Part shown: piece after piece, positions 56,924-64,000 of the stretch
Layout of the letters: each line of letters opens with the position of its first letter
How positions within the stretch are numbered: the first letter of the stretch is position 1
Source of the DNA: Arenibacter sp. P308M17
GTDB taxonomy: Bacteria; Bacteroidota; Bacteroidia; Flavobacteriales; Flavobacteriaceae
Assembly: GCF_003426735.1 (NCBI RefSeq)
Contig: NZ_QVON01000001.1
Coordinates: 434,001-498,000 of the forward strand
Reading direction: 5' to 3'
Length of the DNA stretch: 64,000 nucleotides
Translations under genes and position numbers: made by a program
Notes under the pieces: generated by a model
Databases searched by the model: none
What the model was told of the DNA's origin: nothing
Seen by the model: the letters and a program-made list of their open reading frames with translations, nothing else

Positions 56924-56948
56924 AAAAGGAGCTTTTGGCTCCTTTTTT
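56924..56948 (+). terminator. Rho-independent terminator after fbp
   Basis: AAAAGGAGC (56924-56932) pairs with GCTCCTTTT (56938-56946), a five-base loop between them, and the T run continues to 56948. It begins two bases after the stop codon. Confidence 0.85.
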
Positions 56949-57130
56949 AATTCATATCGCAATGGGACCCTAGTGTCGGGACAATGCTACTGTGTCGTTT
57001 AAGTCGCCGTAATTTTTTGTCTGGCCAAGGCAAAAAATGTTGCATAGCCTTAGCTACAGAACTGTTTTTTAACGAAGGCCGGGTGAAAAAGAACAAGACT
57101 TGGGATGGCTAAAGTAGGGTTGACAGGACA

Positions 57131-57553
57131 CTAGTGTTTTAAAAGGTACAAATAGTCTTCAAAATCTATTTTTCCAGAAAAAATATCTATAGATCTTTTA
57201 ATGATCAGATTGGCACTTTCGGATCTATACCCCAAGCCAATGGCGTATTTGGTTATTAGGGTCCGCTCTTCCTCATCAATATTATGATCAACGAAAATAA
57301 TCCTGAACAGATCGAACAATCTTTCCAAACGTTCCTCTGAACTTACAGGGGGATTGATGGGATATTTGATCTCTGATTTCATTACTTCCTGGTATTCGGC
57401 ATCGGTAATGTCCAGTTTATTGGCGAAACGGTCCAATAATTTTTTTTCTTCCGTATTTATGGCCCCATCCACTGCGGCCAAGGTAGCAATGGATGCGAAA
57501 TGTGCCAAATTTCTTCTGTGCGTTCCACTACTATATAAATCTACATAAGACAT
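57131..57553 (-). CDS. TerB-like (tellurite resistance family) protein
   Basis: The product is an all-helical protein of about 140 residues. The acidic helix-loop pattern of the TerB fold is present: HFASIATLAAVDGAINTEEKKLLDRFA and a second DHNIDEEERTLITKYAIGLG. The ATG at 57553 (MSYVDLYSSG) is preferred; an ATG at 57559 is also possible. A TTG further upstream (57577) is inside a TATCTTTG promoter box on the minus strand (57575-57582), so translation cannot start there. TerB proteins bind metal ions in membrane stress systems, but other Ter genes are absent here. Confidence 0.8.
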   Translation of the reverse strand: MSYVDLYSSGTHRRNLAHFASIATLAAVDGAINTEEKKLLDRFANKLDITDAEYQEVMKSEIKYPINPPVSSEERLERLFDLFRIIFVDHNIDEEERTLITKYAIGLGYRSESANLIIKRSIDIFSGKIDFEDYLYLLKH

Positions 57554-57778
57554 ATTCATGATATTTATTTGAAACAAAGATAAATTTTTAGAAAAGCTTA
57601 TTTGTAAATTTCTTTAATTTTTTCATTGGGGCAGGCAAGAGTATATGTTGGGATGGGTTAAAGATGGTAGCCGCCTATGAAGAATGGCCGAATATGATTA
57701 TTGGACAGAAGTTGGTAAGTAATTGGCAGCATTTCGCCAATGGTTTTCAGTCCGTGAAACTGTTTTAACACCCCTGTA

Positions 57779-57828
57779 TATTACAATAAATAAAAAGAGT
57801 TGTTTTTTTATTTATTGTAATATCTTTG
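57779..57828 (+). promoter_or_regulatory. 18-bp inverted repeat overlapping a promoter for the hybrid kinase
   Basis: Bases 57779-57796 and 57805-57822 are exact 18-base reverse complements around an 8-base loop. A -33-like TTG (57800-57802) lies in the loop, and after 18 bases the -7 box TATCTTTG (57821-57828) begins at the end of the right arm. The ATG is 49 bases further. The whole promoter is thus embedded in a symmetric site, as in an operator. Confidence 0.6.
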
Positions 57829-57876
57829 GTTATCTCAACCACAAATTATAATAATTCGCTTTAGAGCACCCCAAGT

Positions 57877-59919
57877 ATGTCCTTTAAGATCCCAAAGAAA
57901 GAAATAATATACCCGCTTTCTGTTTTTGCCATATTAATGATTGTGGTAGTTTTCCTTTGGAAGAATTCTTTGGATTCCAATAGGGAACTGCTCAAAAAGG
58001 ACATTGAGGCGAATGGTCTTATCCAGTCCCAGGGGTTTTTGTCTTCCGGCCAAAAAAGTATAATTGTCCTTGAGAATCTTATGAAGAGGTTGGAGATGAC
58101 CAATGGGGATTATTTCGAGTATTGGGAAAAGGACGCCGAACTTATTCTAAAAGAAGATCAATCCTTTAAGTTTGTTGAATGGATCGATAGTTCCTTGGTG
58201 ATCAGGAAGATTGTTCCGTTGAAAGGGAACGAGGCCGTGGTTGGCATGGATTTGCTAAACCATCCACGGCGTGATGAATGGTTGCGGCATGTACGGGACA
58301 CATCGACCAACTTAACCTCTTGGATACCAATGATGCAAGGAGGCCATTCCATATTATTGGATGTACCTGTTTTTTTTGGGGGTAAATTTCAGGGAACCAT
58401 AACCGCTGGCATGGAATTTACGGCCACATTTGATAAGTTGTCGGCCGGAATGGATAATTATGCCATCGAAATAAAGGACGATAAGGGAACTACTTTTTAT
58501 AAACGCAATGACCCCTCGCCCGGCGACTTTAGCGATGATTTGGTCTATGTTAGGTCTTATGAGGTGGACCAGGACGACAAACAGGTATGGACCTTTTATT
58601 TAATGCCCCGCAATAAAAACGTATTGGCCGAAAGAAATAGGTCCTCTTCCAGCATTTTAATTTTTGGGATACTTATATCCCTGCTAATGAGTTTATTGAC
58701 CTATTTTTATCAATCTTCCAGAAATGAAAATACACGTTTTAGGGATTTGAACATTAAGCTCCGGGTAGCCAATAGAAGTTTGAGGGAGGAACGGATAAAA
58801 GCGGAAAAGGCCTCCAAGGCAAAAACCGAGTTTGTTTCCAATATGAGCCATGAAATCAGGACCCCTTTAAATGCTATTATGGGCTTTATCGAAGTGCTAA
58901 AGGAATCCAAAATGGATAGTTCCCTACAGGAATACCTTTCTTTGATGGATGTTTCTTCCAAAAAACTGCTGCTATTGGTGAACGATATTTTGGAAATAGA
59001 CAAAATAGAATCTGGCCAAATAAGCTTTAAAAAGGATATCTTTTCCCCATCGGAAGAGTTGCGGAATATTATTAGTATTTATAGGCCCAGTATTGAAGCT
59101 AAAGGGCTTTACGCTAATTTGGATATTGTCTCGGATTCCAAATCCCATGTTATTGCGGACATAGGTAAGTTTGGCCAAATCCTCACCAATCTATTAAGGA
59201 ATGCCCTAAAGTTTACGGAAAAGGGCGGAATAGACATTTCTTATGAAGAGACCATAGTCAAAAATGACCTAAATATAAGTATTGGCATTCGGGATACCGG
59301 AATCGGAATTCCTAAAAACAAACTGAAAACCATATTTGATAGGTTTACACAAATAGATTCCGGTTTAACCAAGAGACACGAAGGCAGTGGTCTTGGCCTG
59401 TACATTACCTATCTGCTTATAGAGCTGCTGGAGGGGCATATTGAGGTAGACAGCATGGAAAATGAGGGTACGGAATTTAAGATTTCGTTCAAGTTTCCTA
59501 TTACCGAGAAACAACCGAAAACCAATGCGCCCATTTCCAAGAGTATTGATTTGACCGGATTTAAGGTATTGATCGTAGACGACAATAAGGTAAATGTAGT
59601 GGTTCTTAAGAAGACCTTGGATGCCTTTGGTATTAATACTTATTGGGTGGGCAATGGAAAAGAGGCCGTAACGGCAGTGGCCGAAAACCAATACGATCTG
59701 GTCTTTATGGACATACATATGCCGGAAATGGATGGTTTTGAAGCCACCCTGGAAATTAGAAAAACCCAAAAGGACCTCATTATAATCGGTTTCTCGGCCG
59801 ATGTAACCAAGGAAACCATCCAAGGGGCCATGGAGGTCGGGATGAACGATTATTTTACCAAGCCGATTACATTTGATAAACTTAGGCAGAACCTATCCAA
59901 ATACCTTGTTCGGTTATAG
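57877..59919 (+). CDS. Hybrid sensor histidine kinase with CHASE-type sensor and receiver domain
   Basis: The 680-residue protein has a first membrane helix (about 10-28), a periplasmic CHASE-type sensor (about 50-240, IPMMQGGHSILLDVPVFFGGKFQG), a second membrane helix (about 258-280), a coiled-coil link, a HisKA domain with the phospho-histidine in NMSHEIRTPLNAIMGF near residue 325, an ATPase domain with ILTNLLRNALKFTEKG and RDTGIGIPKNKLKTIFDRF and GSGLGLYI, and a receiver domain (about 562-680) with VLIVDDNKVN, the phosphoacceptor aspartate in LVFMDIHMPEMDG, and the lysine in DYFTKPI. No DNA-binding partner is adjacent. It is possibly autoregulated through the inverted repeat over its promoter. 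Confidence 0.94.
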   Translation: MSFKIPKKEIIYPLSVFAILMIVVVFLWKNSLDSNRELLKKDIEANGLIQSQGFLSSGQKSIIVLENLMKRLEMTNGDYFEYWEKDAELILKEDQSFKFVEWIDSSLVIRKIVPLKGNEAVVGMDLLNHPRRDEWLRHVRDTSTNLTSWIPMMQGGHSILLDVPVFFGGKFQGTITAGMEFTATFDKLSAGMDNYAIEIKDDKGTTFYKRNDPSPGDFSDDLVYVRSYEVDQDDKQVWTFYLMPRNKNVLAERNRSSSSILIFGILISLLMSLLTYFYQSSRNENTRFRDLNIKLRVANRSLREERIKAEKASKAKTEFVSNMSHEIRTPLNAIMGFIEVLKESKMDSSLQEYLSLMDVSSKKLLLLVNDILEIDKIESGQISFKKDIFSPSEELRNIISIYRPSIEAKGLYANLDIVSDSKSHVIADIGKFGQILTNLLRNALKFTEKGGIDISYEETIVKNDLNISIGIRDTGIGIPKNKLKTIFDRFTQIDSGLTKRHEGSGLGLYITYLLIELLEGHIEVDSMENEGTEFKISFKFPITEKQPKTNAPISKSIDLTGFKVLIVDDNKVNVVVLKKTLDAFGINTYWVGNGKEAVTAVAENQYDLVFMDIHMPEMDGFEATLEIRKTQKDLIIIGFSADVTKETIQGAMEVGMNDYFTKPITFDKLRQNLSKYLVRL

Positions 59920-60267
59920 TACAGTTGGCCCTAGTTATTTGCCCTGAGACATTATGGTTCTTCATGGATTTGAGGCGTTTCCTCCATGTAGCGTTATATA
60001 TGCTACTATTCTTAGGTAATCCCAGCTCTTAATCGGACTTTCGGAGGTCGTGAAAAACAGTCTGTTAACAATCATATAACCTAATTTTAAAGCTGTATTT
60101 AGGTTATTATCAACCTGAAATGTCAATCTTTGAATTTATATTGATTTTCTATACATGAAAATTGTTTTCAATTCAATGACCTCCATGGTCTTATTCTTTC
60201 ATCTGGAATCCAGGTCCCTTTGCCCTCTTTTCAAGTTTCATCCCATAAACCGACCAAATACAACTTC
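59920..60267. other. Intergenic gap before the LpxH-like gene
   Basis: About 350 bases. A 9-base inverted repeat ATAACCTAA/TTAGGTTAT lies at 60076-60084 and 60099-60107. No T run follows. An in-frame extension from 60220 would lengthen the next gene but has no family support. Nothing else is assignable. Confidence 0.4.
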
Positions 60268-61128
60268 ATGAAAAAAAGAACTGTGGAACTAGTGGTCTTG
60301 TCCGATGTGCATTTGGGGACCTACGGATGCCATGCCAAAGAATTGGGCAAATATCTAAAGTCGATAAAACCCAAGGAAGTGGTTTTGAATGGTGATATTA
60401 TCGATATATGGCAATTTAGCAAACGCTATTGGCCAAAATCCCATATGAAGGTGGTAAAGATCATTATGCAATGGGTAGCTGAAGGAGTCCCCGTACACTA
60501 TGTGGCGGGCAACCATGATGAAATGTTAAGGAAATTTCTGGGATTTAAATTGGGCTCCTTTAGTATTGTCAACAAAGTGGTCCTGGAGATTAATGGGAGC
60601 AAGGCCTGGATGTTCCATGGGGATGTTTTTGATGTTACCATGCAACATTCCAAATGGATAGCAAGGCTGGGTGCCACAGGGTATGATATGTTGATTTTGT
60701 TGAACAGTGCCATAAATTATTGCAGCAAAAAAATAGGAAGGGGACCGGTTTCCATGTCCAAGAAGATAAAGAACAGTGTTAAATCGGCCGTTAAATTTAT
60801 TAATGACTTTGAACAGATTGCAGCCGATATCGCCATAGAAAATGAATACGATTATGTGGTTTGCGGTCATATTCACCAGCCGGAGATGAGGGAAATAACT
60901 ACCTCCAAAGGCTCGGTCATGTATCTTAATTCCGGAGATTGGATAGAGAATTTAACCAGTTTGGAATATAATTATGGAGCGTGGAAATTATACCACTATA
61001 TGGACGATGTTACGGTTATAAATGAGGACGAAAATATTTTGGAGCCTACGGAAATCCTGGATAAGAACCAACTTTTTCAAAATTTGGTGAAGGAGTTTCA
61101 ATTTTTGTCCTCCATCGGGAACAAATGA
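60268..61128 (+). CDS. LpxH-like UDP-2,3-diacylglucosamine diphosphatase family metallophosphoesterase
   Basis: The ATG at 60268 (MKKRTVELVVLSDVHLG) gives 286 residues. The metallophosphoesterase motifs are all present: SDVHLG near 12-17, NGDIIDIW near 43, AGNHDEMLR near 80, and the late GHIHQPEM near 200. FHGDVFDVTMQHSKW is typical of LpxH-type enzymes, which cleave the pyrophosphate of UDP-diacylglucosamine in lipid A synthesis. Many Bacteroidota carry several homologues, so a different diphosphate or phosphodiester substrate is possible. A glycosyltransferase gene follows after 38 bases. Confidence 0.85.
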   Translation: MKKRTVELVVLSDVHLGTYGCHAKELGKYLKSIKPKEVVLNGDIIDIWQFSKRYWPKSHMKVVKIIMQWVAEGVPVHYVAGNHDEMLRKFLGFKLGSFSIVNKVVLEINGSKAWMFHGDVFDVTMQHSKWIARLGATGYDMLILLNSAINYCSKKIGRGPVSMSKKIKNSVKSAVKFINDFEQIAADIAIENEYDYVVCGHIHQPEMREITTSKGSVMYLNSGDWIENLTSLEYNYGAWKLYHYMDDVTVINEDENILEPTEILDKNQLFQNLVKEFQFLSSIGNK

Positions 61129-61166
61129 TCTTCCTATCCGTTTGATCCCATTAAAACGATAATGAA

Positions 61167-62162
61167 ATGAAAGTATTATATGCCATCCAGGGAACTGGTA
61201 ATGGACATTTAAGTAGGGCTCGAGATGTTATTCCGGCACTACAGAAAAAGGGCTTGGAATTGGATATACTGGTAAGTGGAATACAGGCAGATATTCAGAT
61301 TCCCCATCCGGTAAAATATCGGCTTCAAGGCCTTAGTTTTATTTTTGGGAAACAGGGAAATGTTAATTTATGGAGGACCTATCTCAAGTCCAATGCAGCT
61401 AGATTGCAGCGGGAGATAAAAAGTATACCCATAGGGGATTATGATCTGGTCATAAACGATTTTGAGCCTGTTTCCGCCTGGGCTTGTAAGCTAAAAAACA
61501 AACCTTCCGTAAGTTTTAGCCATCAGGCGGCGGTGCTTTCCCCCAATTCTCCCAAACCGGACAAAAATGACTTGATGGGAAAGTTTATCCTAAAGAATTA
61601 TGCGCCTACCACCCAACAATTCGGGCTTCATTTTAGAGCTTATGGGGATAAGATCTATACCCCTATTATAAGACAGGATATTAGAACGGCGGAGGCTAGG
61701 GAGGGGAGCCATTATACGGTATACCTACCGTCTTATAGTGATGGAAGGATATTGAAAACCCTTTCAGAGGTTCCCCATATAAATTGGGAGGTTTTTTCCA
61801 AACATAATAAGGTGGAATTTTATGGCAAGCATATTAGCATTAGGCCAATAACCAATGAGGCCTTTGTAAACAGTATGGTCACCGCCAAGGGTATATTGTG
61901 CGGCGCAGGTTTTGAGACACCGGCGGAGGCATTGTACCTGGGCAAAAAGCTGATGGTAATCCCTATGAAGGGGCAATATGAACAACAGTGCAATTCCGCT
62001 GCATTGGAAGAATTGGGGGTACCGGTAATCAAATCCCTAAAGAACAAGCATTTGGACAAACTAAGACAGTGGGTAGATAGTGATGCAAAAATAGAGGTAA
62101 ACTATCCGGATATAACCGAACAGATTATTGGCCAGTTGCTGGAAGAGGTAGTTCTGGGCTAA
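61167..62162 (+). CDS. Glycosyltransferase, MJ1255/VC2487-like family
   Basis: The 331-residue protein is a GT-B fold glycosyltransferase. The N-terminal loop YAIQGTGNGHLSRARDVIPAL near residues 5-25 is the acceptor-side glycine loop, and the C-terminal donor site is in GILCGAGFETPAEALYLGKKLMVIPM near 245-270, as in MurG-like enzymes, followed by QYEQQCNSAALEELG. No signal peptide or membrane helix is present, so it acts on the cytoplasmic side. The GH1 gene starts 14 bases later. Donor and acceptor are unknown; a lipid-linked acceptor is inferred from the LpxH-like neighbour. Confidence 0.85.
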   Translation: MKVLYAIQGTGNGHLSRARDVIPALQKKGLELDILVSGIQADIQIPHPVKYRLQGLSFIFGKQGNVNLWRTYLKSNAARLQREIKSIPIGDYDLVINDFEPVSAWACKLKNKPSVSFSHQAAVLSPNSPKPDKNDLMGKFILKNYAPTTQQFGLHFRAYGDKIYTPIIRQDIRTAEAREGSHYTVYLPSYSDGRILKTLSEVPHINWEVFSKHNKVEFYGKHISIRPITNEAFVNSMVTAKGILCGAGFETPAEALYLGKKLMVIPMKGQYEQQCNSAALEELGVPVIKSLKNKHLDKLRQWVDSDAKIEVNYPDITEQIIGQLLEEVVLG

Positions 62163-62176
62163 GCATCTTAATTATT

Positions 62177-63550
62177 ATGTCGAAAAATTCAGGTTATTTC
62201 AATTTAAGGGCAAATGACTATGGTAAAGATTTTATTTGGGGCGTAGCTACAGCGGCATATCAGATAGAGGGTGCCCACGACCTACATGGTAAAGGACCCT
62301 CCATTTGGGACGACTTTACCTCAAAAAAAGGAAATACCTATCAAAATCAGCACGGCAATGATGCCTGCGAATTTTATCATAGGTTTCAGGAGGATATCCT
62401 CCTGATGGCGAAAATGAATATTGGCCATTTTAGGTTCTCCCTGTCCTGGTCCAGGATACTGCCAAATGGAACAGGAACGGTCAGCACCAAAGGCATTCAA
62501 TTTTATAATGATGTCATTAACTTTTGTCTGGAATGCGGTATAACCCCTTGGGTAACCTTATACCACTGGGACCTGCCCCTTGCCTTGGAAAAAAAAGGGG
62601 GATGGACCAATCGTGAAATTCTTGGATGGTTTCGGGAATATGCCACTGTTTGTGCCCATAATTTTGGGGATAGGGTAAAGAATTGGATGGTATTGAACGA
62701 ACCTATGGTCTTTACGGGTGCTGGGTATTTTATAGGGGTACACGCTCCAGGGAGGAAAGGTTTAAGCAATTTTTTGCCCGCCGTGCACCACGCCGTATTG
62801 TGCCAGGCTGTGGGTGGTAGAATTTTACGCAGTTTAGTGTCCAATGCCAATATTGGCACTACCTTCTCTTGTTCCCAAATATCACCTTATAGGAACAATC
62901 CAAGGGACCTTAAGGCTGCTGAGAGGGCGGATGCCATGCTTAACCGACTCTTTATAGAACCTTCTTTGGGAATGGGGTACCCTTGGGATATCGTTCCGGT
63001 ATTAAAACGACTGCAATCCTATATATTGCCGGGGGACGCCGACAACTCCGTTTTTGATTTCGATTTTATTGGGGTCCAAAATTATACGCGGGAAAAAGTT
63101 AAGCATTCCTATTTCGTACCCTATATAAGGGCAAAAATTGTAAAGGCAAGTAAGCGAAAGGTGAATGCTACCCTAATGGACTGGGAAGTCCATCCCCCCA
63201 GTATTTTTAAAATGATAAAAAGATTCAACAGTTATAAGGGCATAAAAAAAATAATAATTACCGAAAACGGAGCTGCCTTTGCCGATGAAATCTACAAGGG
63301 CAGGGTAGATGATAAAGAAAGGCTTTCCTATCTACAGGCGTATTTGAAAGAGGTGCACAGAGCACAAAGGGAGGGACTAAAGGTAGATGGGTATTTTGTG
63401 TGGACATTTACCGATAATTTTGAATGGGCAGAAGGATATTACCCTAGATTTGGATTAGTCTACATCGATTTTGAAAATCAGCAACGCATTATAAAGTCAT
63501 CCGGAAAATGGTTCAGAGAATTTCTGGACACTGGGAAGTTAGCGTTATAG
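62177..63550 (+). CDS. Glycoside hydrolase family 1 (beta-glycosidase type)
   Basis: The 457-residue TIM-barrel protein has the GH1 signatures FIWGVATAAYQIEGAHDLHG near residue 18, the acid/base glutamate in WMVLNEPMVF near 171-180, and the nucleophile glutamate in IIITENGAAF near 354-363. WTFTDNFEWAEGY near 415 forms the sugar-binding pocket. There is no signal peptide, so it is cytoplasmic, whereas many Bacteroidota beta-glucosidases are exported. It is the third gene of a tight trio with the LpxH-like enzyme and the glycosyltransferase. It may trim or transfer sugars on an internal glycolipid rather than digest food glycans. Confidence 0.93.
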   Translation: MSKNSGYFNLRANDYGKDFIWGVATAAYQIEGAHDLHGKGPSIWDDFTSKKGNTYQNQHGNDACEFYHRFQEDILLMAKMNIGHFRFSLSWSRILPNGTGTVSTKGIQFYNDVINFCLECGITPWVTLYHWDLPLALEKKGGWTNREILGWFREYATVCAHNFGDRVKNWMVLNEPMVFTGAGYFIGVHAPGRKGLSNFLPAVHHAVLCQAVGGRILRSLVSNANIGTTFSCSQISPYRNNPRDLKAAERADAMLNRLFIEPSLGMGYPWDIVPVLKRLQSYILPGDADNSVFDFDFIGVQNYTREKVKHSYFVPYIRAKIVKASKRKVNATLMDWEVHPPSIFKMIKRFNSYKGIKKIIITENGAAFADEIYKGRVDDKERLSYLQAYLKEVHRAQREGLKVDGYFVWTFTDNFEWAEGYYPRFGLVYIDFENQQRIIKSSGKWFREFLDTGKLAL

Positions 63551-63561
63551 AGATCCCTTTT

Positions 63562-64000
63562 TTACAAGGAATATCCCAACCTTAGGCTGCCGTAATAATT
63601 CCTTCCGTTTCCGGGATAGTAGAATCTGGGTTCCGCCCCGCCAAATCCCGTGGTGTTGATAAGTACGGATTGGGCATAGTTGATGTCGAAGATATTATTG
63701 ATCCCAAAAGCCAAATCCATGGACAACCTTTTCCCCAATTGCTTTTTATACCCCAGCTTGGTATTCATTACATTGTAGGCATTACTGTAGAGGCTATTGG
63801 CGTCCGTTAACGGAATTTCCCCTACGTACTGGTGGGTGGTATACCAATACATTTTATTGTTGAGTTGGGCTTGTAGGCCAGAATTTAATCGGTGTTGGGG
63901 AACCCCCGTCAAGGGATTTCCGGAATAATCGTTATCCCCGTCCACAAAGGTCACAAAATTATGATCGTTAAAGGTATAGCTGATAAAGGGGGTTATCCTT
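63562..64000 (-). CDS. TonB-dependent receptor, C-terminal fragment
   Basis: The last 146 or so residues of an outer-membrane TonB-dependent receptor lie at the window edge; the frame is open to the end, and the GTG at 63954 is internal. The fragment shows beta-barrel strands: PLTGVPQHRLNSGLQAQLN, a MNTKLGYKKQLGKRLSMDL strand, and the final NYYGSLRLGYSL. The NIFDINYAQS stretch is the N-I-F-D/N motif common in siderophore- and vitamin-type TonB receptors. The start and plug are outside the window. Substrate unknown; it is not SusC-like in this part. Confidence 0.88.
   Translation of the reverse strand, partial: RITPFISYTFNDHNFVTFVDGDNDYSGNPLTGVPQHRLNSGLQAQLNNKMYWYTTHQYVGEIPLTDANSLYSNAYNVMNTKLGYKKQLGKRLSMDLAFGINNIFDINYAQSVLINTTGFGGAEPRFYYPGNGRNYYGSLRLGYSL

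Noticed and set aside
59365-59831. Minus-strand frames inside the hybrid histidine kinase gene
   Set aside because: They are antisense to the ATPase and receiver motifs, which are intact on the plus strand.

Overview
The window is about 64 kb of chromosome from a member of the Bacteroidota, most likely a marine flavobacterium (Flavobacteriaceae; the genus cannot be fixed from sequence alone). The support is: two SusC/SusD outer-membrane uptake pairs, BACON and CRTAC1 (FG-GAP/ASPIC) surface proteins, a metalloprotease with a type IX secretion sorting tail, promoters with the Bacteroidota -7 box TAnnTTTG, almost no Shine-Dalgarno sequences, and the flavobacterial gene sets prs-rplY-pth and DUF4286-rsmA-mgtE.

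Layout. (1) 1-14.8 kb: a plus-strand accessory locus with a SusC cut by the window edge, SusD, a large lipoprotein with a duplicated C-terminal domain, an exported FAD oxidoreductase, an exported protein with an FMN_bind-like motif, a CstA-type transporter and a CRTAC1-like lipoprotein. Its substrate is unknown. A 159-bp MITE-like element with perfect 19-bp inverted ends follows susD. (2) 15.1-32.8 kb: a DeoR/GlpR-type repressor divergent from glpD-glpK-glpF, then a second SusC/SusD locus carrying a BACON lipoprotein, an unknown lipoprotein, a Tat-type calcineurin-like phosphoesterase, a lipoprotein glycerophosphodiester phosphodiesterase and an exported HAD phosphatase, ending at a strong terminator, and then a convergent exported SGNH hydrolase. 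(3) 33.2-50.8 kb: core genes (tRNA-Leu, prs, rplY, pth, ribF, serS, rsmA, mgtE) with a few surface and accessory proteins. (4) 51-64 kb: a TM2 protein, an OlsF-like bifunctional acyltransferase, aspartate kinase, fructose-1,6-bisphosphatase, a TerB-like protein, a hybrid CHASE histidine kinase, an LpxH-like/glycosyltransferase/GH1 trio and the C-terminal end of a TonB-dependent receptor.

How the genes may work together. Region 2 is the most coherent system. It reads as a scavenging locus for glycerophosphodiesters or other glycerol-phosphate polymers: SusCD uptake, surface or periplasmic phosphodiester and phosphomonoester cleavage, then glycerol entry by GlpF, phosphorylation by GlpK and oxidation by GlpD. 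TTTC[A/G]TT direct repeats, of the kind bound by some DeoR-family repressors, lie upstream of the second susC and of the SGNH gene, with one perfect and one degenerate box upstream of glpD. This suggests one regulon. The substrate and the regulon are inferences from gene content and motifs.

Non-coding structure includes a tRNA-Leu with its terminator, a broken partial copy of the 5' part of that tRNA interrupted by palindromes, paired intergenic palindromes, a 36-bp perfect palindrome, and an 18-bp inverted repeat that contains the promoter of the hybrid kinase.
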